Part shown: positions 15,663 to 20,300 of the stretch, piece after piece
Numbering within the stretch: position 1 is the first letter of the stretch
How the letters are laid out: the number at the start of each line of letters is the position of its first letter
Assembly (NCBI GenBank): GCA_020025295.1
Contig: JAHHSJ010000036.1
Coordinates: forward strand, 1-20,300
DNA length: 20,300 nt
DNA from: Oscillospiraceae bacterium
Lineage (GTDB): Bacteria; Bacillota; Clostridia; Oscillospirales; Oscillospiraceae
Direction: 5' to 3'
The notes under the pieces: generated by a model
Told to the model about the DNA's origin: nothing
Seen by the model: only the letters and a program-made list of their open reading frames with translations
Database searches by the model: none
Translations under genes and position numbers: made by a program

Positions 15663-16499
15663 ATGTTTTTCCTTTATTCTGCGTTTTTGGGATTAGTGCA
15701 GGGCATTGCTGAATTCCTGCCCATTTCCAGCTCCGGACATCTTTCTCTGTTCCAGAATTTTCTGGGCTTGAAGTCTGCGGAGGAAACGAACCTGTTTTTG
15801 GATGTTCTTCTGCATTTTGGTACTCTGATTTCGATTTTCGTCTATTATAGACATGACATTTGGGATATGATTCAGGAGTTTTTTCGGGGCTGTAAGGCAC
15901 TGGTACATCCGGACCCGAAGGAAACCAAGGTTCCTGAGGCACGCCGCATGGTGTTCCTTGTGATTGTGGGTACGCTGCCGCTGTTCCTGATTCTGCCGCT
16001 GAAGAAGTACATCGACAACCTCTACACCAATACATGGGTGATTGCCGCCGCTCTGCTGATCACCGGCTGCCTGCTGTTTATTTCCGACCGTCTGGGCAAG
16101 GGTAAAAAGGGCGTCCGCAGTGTTACGATGCGTGATATCATCATCATCGGCTTCGCTCAGGGACTTGCCACCATTCCGGGTTTGTCCCGTTCCGGTTCTA
16201 CCATTTCTACGGCTATGCTGCTGGGCTGCCGTCGTGATTTCGCCGTGCGGTATTCCTTCATCCTGTCCATTCCTGCCGTTTTGGGTGCCAATATCCTCGC
16301 CATGGCAGACGCCATCAAGATGGGTATTGATTGGAGCATGATGCCTGCCATCCTGCTGGGTGTGGTAGTGGCTGCCGTGTCCGGTTACTTTGCTATTGGA
16401 CTGGTCAATATGCTGTCCAATAAGGGCAAATTCGGCAATTTCGCATATTACTGCTGGGGTGTCGGCATTCTGGCGCTGATCCTCAGTGCAGTTCTCTGA
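15663..16499 (+). CDS. uppP: Undecaprenyl-diphosphate phosphatase
   Basis: A 278-residue integral membrane enzyme (BacA family) that removes a phosphate from undecaprenyl pyrophosphate to recycle the lipid carrier for peptidoglycan and surface glycans. The two family signatures are present: QGIAEFLPISSSGH at 13-26, with E17 and H26, and GLSRSGSTIS around R176. About seven or eight hydrophobic helices fill the rest. GGAGGG at 15651-15656 is six bases before the ATG. Members of this family can raise bacitracin tolerance when abundant. It is the first gene of an operon with ftsK, and it supplies the lipid carrier that the glycan operon and the murF product pathway both need. Confidence 0.95.
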   Translation: MFFLYSAFLGLVQGIAEFLPISSSGHLSLFQNFLGLKSAEETNLFLDVLLHFGTLISIFVYYRHDIWDMIQEFFRGCKALVHPDPKETKVPEARRMVFLVIVGTLPLFLILPLKKYIDNLYTNTWVIAAALLITGCLLFISDRLGKGKKGVRSVTMRDIIIIGFAQGLATIPGLSRSGSTISTAMLLGCRRDFAVRYSFILSIPAVLGANILAMADAIKMGIDWSMMPAILLGVVVAAVSGYFAIGLVNMLSNKGKFGNFAYYCWGVGILALILSAVL

Positions 16500-16533
16500 T
16501 TGAGAATTCCTGTTGGAGAGAGGTTATTCTATT

Positions 16534-19413
16534 ATGGCTACCAAAGATTCTAAAACCAAACGCTCTGCTTCCGGCACCCGAAGTGCCGGAAGTAAGTCTG
16601 CGCCGAAGCGGAAAGCTGCCACCGGAGGCAGCCGCAGTTCCACGGCTGCCCGGGGAAGAGCTTCTACAAAGGGCAAGAGCAAAAGTAAAAGCAAAGCCAA
16701 GCAGGCGGTACCGATGCGTCGGGAGATTACGGCGCTGATTCTGTTCCTGCTTGCTATTTTTGCCTCCTTCGGATACTTCCAGATAGATGCGATTTTTATT
16801 ACCTTCTTCTGCAGTCTGCTGAAGGGGTTATTTGGTTATGGCTTTTATTTTGCACCCCCTGCGCTTTTGATCGCAAGTATCATTCTGATGTTCCATCGGG
16901 GCCGGCCGGTGTGTCGCCGGGTGGTTTGCACCCTGCTTTTGCCGCTGTTTTTCGGCGCAATGGGACACCTGCTGTTTTGTAATGGTATGTACGGGGCCGG
17001 AATCAAAGATTTTCCGGCTCTGTGGAGTGATGGTCTGGCAGTGCAGTGCGGCGGTGCGGTCAGTGGCTGGCTTGCCGTTGCGCTGACCCGTGTGTTCAGT
17101 CGCATCGGCGCAGCTATCATTGTTCTGCTGGGTATGTTCTTCTGTAACATGATTATTACCAAAATCACCCCGGTGGACATTTGGGACGGCATCTGCCGTG
17201 CGTGTGCGTCCGCTCGTGATTTTATCGCAAACCGCCCTGCTTACGAGGAGCAGGAAGAGCCCGTCTCCCGTAGAAGGGAAAGAGAGGGGAGTGTTGCAGC
17301 TCGAAAGGGCCGTGACTATGATATTCCGGCACCCAGAAGTAAGAAGCGTTCCTCTATCGACATTGCTCTGGACGACGAGCCGTTTGCACAGAAGTCGGAA
17401 CAGGCGGAGCCGCTGTTCGACAATAAGCCCGGTGTCCGTCCGCCCCACGAATTGCTGGAGCAGGAAGCGGCAGCACAGATGGAGCAGGCAGAGAAGCGGC
17501 CTGACACGAACGAAGAGCCTGTTGTAAAGGCTCAGAGCGACTTCTTCAAAACAGTGGAAGCCCAGATGACCGAGCCGAAGAAGCCGGAGCCTGCACCGAA
17601 GGCAGAACCTGTGCCTGAAGTTCAGCCGGTGCCTGTGAAGGCAGAGCCTGTGGCGCAGCCGGTTGCACCGGTGGTTCCCCCGGTGGCAGTGCCTGTGCGC
17701 ACCCCGGCTCCGGTCCAGCCTGCTGTTCCGAAGAAGGAAACGACTCCGGCAGCCGCGCAGCCGGTCCAGCGACCTGCCGCTGCACCTGCCGAGCCCGGCG
17801 TGTATCAGTATCCTTCGGTGGATCTGCTGCGGCGTTCCGAGGGCGTGTCCAACGCAGCCGCTGCGGAAGAGATGAACAATACCCGGGAAATGCTGGATGG
17901 CACGCTGCAGTCCTTCGGTATTGACGCCCGGATCATCAATGTCACCCGTGGCCCGTCGGTTACTCGCTATGAGCTGGAGCTGATGCGTGGCGTAAAGCTG
18001 CATAAGCTTACCAACCTTTCCAGCGATATTGCCCTTTCTCTGGGCGCTCAGGGCGTCCGTATTGCGCCCATTCCCGGCCGGAACAGCGTGGTGGGTATCG
18101 AAGTGCCCAATCAGCTGGTGGCGACTGTGCCGATTCGTGAGGTCATTGATTCCAAGGAATTCCGCACCCACACCTCGAAGGTGGCGTTTGCGGTGGGCAA
18201 GGACATCTCCGGCAAGAATGTGGTGGGCAACATTGCAAAGCTGCCTCATATGCTGATTGCCGGTACCACCGGTTCCGGTAAGTCTGTTTGTACCAACTCT
18301 CTGATCGTTTCTCTGCTCTATAAGTCCAGCCCGGAGGATGTCCGCCTCATCATGGTTGACCCCAAGGTGGTGGAACTGAGCGGTTATAATGGAATCCCTC
18401 ATCTGCTCATTCCTGTGGTCACCGACCCCAAGAAGGCAGCCGGTGCGCTGCAGTGGGCGGTTACGGAAATGATGAAGCGCTACCGTCTGTTCTCGGATGT
18501 GGGAGCCAAAGATTTGAACTCCTATAATGCTCATATGCGGGAGCAGGGCGAAGAGAAGATGCCCCATATCGTCATTATCATTGATGAGCTGGCCGACCTG
18601 ATGCTGGTGGCAAAGAAGGAAGTGGAAGAGTCCATCTGCCGTGTGGCTCAGATGGGCCGTGCCGCAGGTATGCACCTGATTATTGCAACGCAGCGTCCTT
18701 CTGCGGATGTTATCACCGGCTTGATGAAGGCTAATATCCCCTCCAGAATTGCATTTGCTGTGGCGTCCGCCATGGAATCCCGCATTATTCTGGACAGCAA
18801 CGGTGCCGAACAGCTGGTGGGCAAGGGCGATATGTTCTACGCTCCTCTGGGCATTGGCAAGCCTATGCGTGTACAGGGCTGCATGATTACGGAAGACGAG
18901 GTTGCCCGTGTGGTCGAGTTCATTAAGCAGACCAGCAACGCCAACTACGATGATTCCGTGATGCAGGAAGTGGAGTCCAATGCGGAAAGCACCGGCAAGA
19001 AGGGGCGTCAGGACAGTTCTTCTTCCAGTGCCTCCTCCGGCGAACCTGCAGATGATGCGGACGAGCTGCTGCCGGCTGCCATCGAGGTGGTAGTGGATAC
19101 CGGCATGGCTTCGGTGTCGATGCTTCAGCGCCGTTTGAAGCTTGGCTATTCCCGTGCTGCCCGTCTGGTGGATCAGATGGAGGAACGGAAGATTGTCGGC
19201 CCGTTTGAAGGCTCCAAACCGCGCCAGGTGCTGATTTCCAAGGAAGATTGGCTCCGTATGAAGATTGAAAATGGAGATGTTTCCGCCGGTAATGAGACCT
19301 CAGAAGAGGAGTATGCGGCCGCTATGGCAATGAGTGCCGCTGCGGATGCCAGTGCGGAGGATGATCCGGATTATCTGGATACTGAAGAAGTGGATGGTGA
19401 AGCACCGTTTTGA
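16534..19413 (+). CDS. ftsK: DNA translocase FtsK/SpoIIIE
   Basis: A 959-residue septal DNA pump that clears chromosomes from the division plane. A basic, low-complexity N terminus (about 1-60, rich in Lys, Ser and Arg) precedes about four membrane helices (about 66-210). A long linker follows that is rich in Pro, Ala, Val and Glu (about 235-425). The motor domain has the P loop GTTGSGKS at 577-584 and Walker B IIIDELADLM with D684-E685. A short acidic and Ser-rich segment leads to the DNA-reading gamma domain (about 850-920, VVDTGMASVSMLQRRLKLGY). GGAGAGAGG lies upstream of ATG 16534; an in-frame TTG at 16513 overlaps that site and is rejected. Whether it acts in division or sporulation cannot be told. 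The stop overlaps the next start. Confidence 0.94.
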   Translation: MATKDSKTKRSASGTRSAGSKSAPKRKAATGGSRSSTAARGRASTKGKSKSKSKAKQAVPMRREITALILFLLAIFASFGYFQIDAIFITFFCSLLKGLFGYGFYFAPPALLIASIILMFHRGRPVCRRVVCTLLLPLFFGAMGHLLFCNGMYGAGIKDFPALWSDGLAVQCGGAVSGWLAVALTRVFSRIGAAIIVLLGMFFCNMIITKITPVDIWDGICRACASARDFIANRPAYEEQEEPVSRRREREGSVAARKGRDYDIPAPRSKKRSSIDIALDDEPFAQKSEQAEPLFDNKPGVRPPHELLEQEAAAQMEQAEKRPDTNEEPVVKAQSDFFKTVEAQMTEPKKPEPAPKAEPVPEVQPVPVKAEPVAQPVAPVVPPVAVPVRTPAPVQPAVPKKETTPAAAQPVQRPAAAPAEPGVYQYPSVDLLRRSEGVSNAAAAEEMNNTREMLDGTLQSFGIDARIINVTRGPSVTRYELELMRGVKLHKLTNLSSDIALSLGAQGVRIAPIPGRNSVVGIEVPNQLVATVPIREVIDSKEFRTHTSKVAFAVGKDISGKNVVGNIAKLPHMLIAGTTGSGKSVCTNSLIVSLLYKSSPEDVRLIMVDPKVVELSGYNGIPHLLIPVVTDPKKAAGALQWAVTEMMKRYRLFSDVGAKDLNSYNAHMREQGEEKMPHIVIIIDELADLMLVAKKEVEESICRVAQMGRAAGMHLIIATQRPSADVITGLMKANIPSRIAFAVASAMESRIILDSNGAEQLVGKGDMFYAPLGIGKPMRVQGCMITEDEVARVVEFIKQTSNANYDDSVMQEVESNAESTGKKGRQDSSSSSASSGEPADDADELLPAAIEVVVDTGMASVSMLQRRLKLGYSRAARLVDQMEERKIVGPFEGSKPRQVLISKEDWLRMKIENGDVSAGNETSEEEYAAAMAMSAAADASAEDDPDYLDTEEVDGEAPF
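16566..16594 (+). repeat. Strong inverted repeat in the first codons of ftsK
   Basis: CTTCCGGCAC (16568-16577) pairs perfectly with GTGCCGGAAG (16583-16592) around the loop CCGAA, with a further G-U and A-U pair at the base. It begins 32 bases after the start codon. No T run follows, so it is not a simple terminator. It may slow early translation or be a chance result of Ser/Gly/Ala codons. Confidence 0.7.
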
Positions 19414-20189
19414 AGTTCCATTCTTTAATTGCAAGTGATATTGATGGCACATTGATTCCGGAGGAAACCACGGTTATTCCGGAAGCTGTGTTTGAGCAGG
19501 TCCGTGCTGCCTACGAAAAGGGTTACCTTTTCGTAGCAGCCAGCGGGCGGCAGTACTCCAGCCTCCGGGAACTGTTTGCCCCGGTGGCAGACCAGATGGC
19601 ATTTCTGGTGGAAAATGGCTCAGGCGTTTTTTATCAGGATAAGATGATTGATTCGGCTGCCTTTGAAAAGGATGTGGCAATTGAAATTGCCAAGTTTGTT
19701 CAGAACACCCCGAACTGCGAATTTTTGGCGGATGGGGAAGAGGAAATCTGTGTGATTCCCAAATCTGACATTCTTCTGCATCAGCTGATTGACATTCAGA
19801 AGCTGAAGGTGCGTGTGGTGGCGGATTTTGATGAGTTGCCGGAGCGAATCATGAAGATTGCGGTCTGGTGTACGGACGGCGCTGCATGCCATGATGCGGC
19901 ATTTAAGGCTGCTTTTGATGGTCAGGCCTGTATAGCGGTTTCCGGAAAGGCGTGGATCGACTTCAGTAAGTCCAATAAAGGCGATGGCGTCCGAAATGTC
20001 TGCCGGCTGTTTGATATTCCGGAAGAGAATACCTATGGGTTCGGAGATAACTGGAATGATGTTACGATGCTGGACACGGTGGCCCATCCGTATATCATGG
20101 AAACGGCAGAGGAAGCCCTCAAGCAGCGGTATTCCAATGTTTGTACCAGTGTTCCGGAAGAATTGAAAAAAATAGTTCGAAAAGTGTAA
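19410..20189 (+). CDS. Cof-type HAD-IIB family hydrolase (phosphatase)
   Basis: A 259-residue soluble haloacid-dehalogenase phosphatase, probably acting on sugar phosphates or other small phosphate esters. Motif I is SDIDGT with nucleophile D10 and acid-base D12, motif II is AASGR with S45, motif III is SKSNKGDG with K190, and motif IV is GFGDNWND with D213 and D217. The cap inserted between motifs II and III marks the IIB class. The start must be TTG 19410, because motif I lies only ten residues in and no later start keeps it. That TTG overlaps the ftsK stop as TTGA, with GGTGA about nine bases upstream. Substrate unknown. No clear terminator follows before the tRNA promoter. Confidence 0.9.
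   Translation: MKFHSLIASDIDGTLIPEETTVIPEAVFEQVRAAYEKGYLFVAASGRQYSSLRELFAPVADQMAFLVENGSGVFYQDKMIDSAAFEKDVAIEIAKFVQNTPNCEFLADGEEEICVIPKSDILLHQLIDIQKLKVRVVADFDELPERIMKIAVWCTDGAACHDAAFKAAFDGQACIAVSGKAWIDFSKSNKGDGVRNVCRLFDIPEENTYGFGDNWNDVTMLDTVAHPYIMETAEEALKQRYSNVCTSVPEELKKIVRKV
19506..19540 (+). repeat. Long inverted repeat inside the HAD gene
   Basis: CTACGAAAAGG (19511-19521) pairs perfectly with CCTTTTCGTAG (19526-19536) around a GTTA loop. After one bulged C the stem continues as GCTG (19506-19509) with CAGC (19537-19540), giving 15 pairs. It lies about 96 bases after the start codon, over codons 33-44 that end just before motif II. No T run follows. Confidence 0.75.
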
Positions 20190-20196
20190 AAAAAGC

Positions 20197-20225
20197 TTGC
20201 ATTCTGTATACAACGGTGCTATAAT
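20197..20225 (+). promoter_or_regulatory. Strong promoter of tRNA-Arg
   Basis: TTGCAT (20197-20202), a 17-base spacer and a perfect TATAAT (20220-20225) preceded by a TG extended element at 20217-20218. Transcription should begin near 20232, about 19 bases before the mature tRNA. The -35 box lies only 7 bases after the HAD stop. Confidence 0.9.
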
Positions 20226-20233
20226 AACAATGT

Positions 20234-20249
20234 TGTTGCGAGAGCGACA
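20234..20249 (+). other. Short hairpin in the tRNA-Arg leader
   Basis: TGTTGC (20234-20239) pairs with GCGACA (20244-20249) with one G-U pair, closed by a GAGA tetraloop of the stable GNRA type. It ends one base before the mature tRNA and could act in RNase P recognition or be incidental. Confidence 0.5.
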
Positions 20250-20250
20250 T

Positions 20251-20300
20251 GCGGCAATAGCTCAGTTGGATAGAGTGTCTGGCTACGAACCAGAAGGTCG
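20251..20300 (+). tRNA. tRNA-Arg (anticodon ACG), 3' end outside window
   Basis: The acceptor 5' strand GCGGCAA (20251-20257) is followed by TA, the D stem GCTC and the loop AGTTGGAT. The anticodon stem TCTGG/CCAGA encloses CTACGAA with anticodon ACG at 20285-20287. Its A34 is expected to be deaminated to inosine by TadA so that it reads CGU, CGC and CGA. The T arm and acceptor 3' strand lie beyond the window. Confidence 0.95.

Noticed and set aside
17560..17810. Repetitive Pro/Ala/Val-rich DNA in ftsK as a possible tandem repeat element
   Set aside because: It is the flexible linker typical of FtsK proteins; the units are irregular and stay in frame.
16828..18675. 615-codon open frame on the minus strand opposite ftsK
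   Set aside because: The translation is low-complexity, rich in His, Arg and Cys, as expected of an antisense frame in GC-rich code, and ftsK motifs on the + strand explain the region.

Overview
The window suggests a Gram-positive, low-to-moderate GC Firmicute of the class Clostridia, most likely an Oscillospiraceae/Ruminococcaceae-type gut anaerobe. This rests on the protein families, CCA ends encoded in the two tRNA genes whose 3' ends are visible, strong AGGAGG-like ribosome binding sites and sigma-A-type promoters. Genus cannot be assigned from the sequence alone. All protein genes lie on the + strand in tightly packed operons. There is no mobile element, CRISPR array or stretch longer than about 150 bases without an assigned feature.

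Region 1 (1-203) is a tRNA cluster: the 3' part of tRNA-Gly(GCC), a terminator, tRNA-Cys(GCA) and a second terminator. Region 2 (263-6378) is a cell-surface glycan operon. It has one or two promoters and five genes: a membrane-bound nucleotide-sugar 4,6-dehydratase (CapD/PglF type), a large DUF2142 GT-C-like membrane protein, two family-2 glycosyltransferases (the second DPM1-like) and a small DUF2304 membrane protein. It ends in a perfect 12-bp-stem terminator. The logic suggests a nucleotide sugar made by the dehydratase, a polyprenyl-phosphate sugar made by the DPM1-like enzyme, and an extracellular sugar transfer by the GT-C-like protein; this is inference.

Region 3 (6392-15581) is a seven-gene operon with an excellent extended -10 promoter: ddl, murF, an ABC-F ATPase, a YdcF-family protein, prfA (RF1), a fused Sua5/TsaC-CoaE protein, and an M18 aminopeptidase, closed by a second 12-bp-stem terminator. 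Three junctions are ATGA stop/start overlaps and one is an 8-base overlap, so translation is probably coupled along it. It joins D-Ala-D-Ala addition to the peptidoglycan precursor with translation and tRNA-modification functions.

Region 4 (15598-20189) carries uppP (undecaprenyl-diphosphate phosphatase), ftsK/spoIIIE (DNA translocase) and a Cof-type HAD phosphatase that starts at a TTG overlapping the ftsK stop. Region 5 (20197-20300) is a consensus-like promoter, a short leader hairpin and the 5' part of tRNA-Arg(ACG), cut by the window end.

Most of the window is ordinary housekeeping. The points that stand out are the Sua5-CoaE fusion, the glycan module with an extracytoplasmic domain on its GT-C-like protein, a terminator placed between two tRNA genes with no room for a new promoter, and two strong hairpins inside the beginnings of ftsK and the HAD gene.
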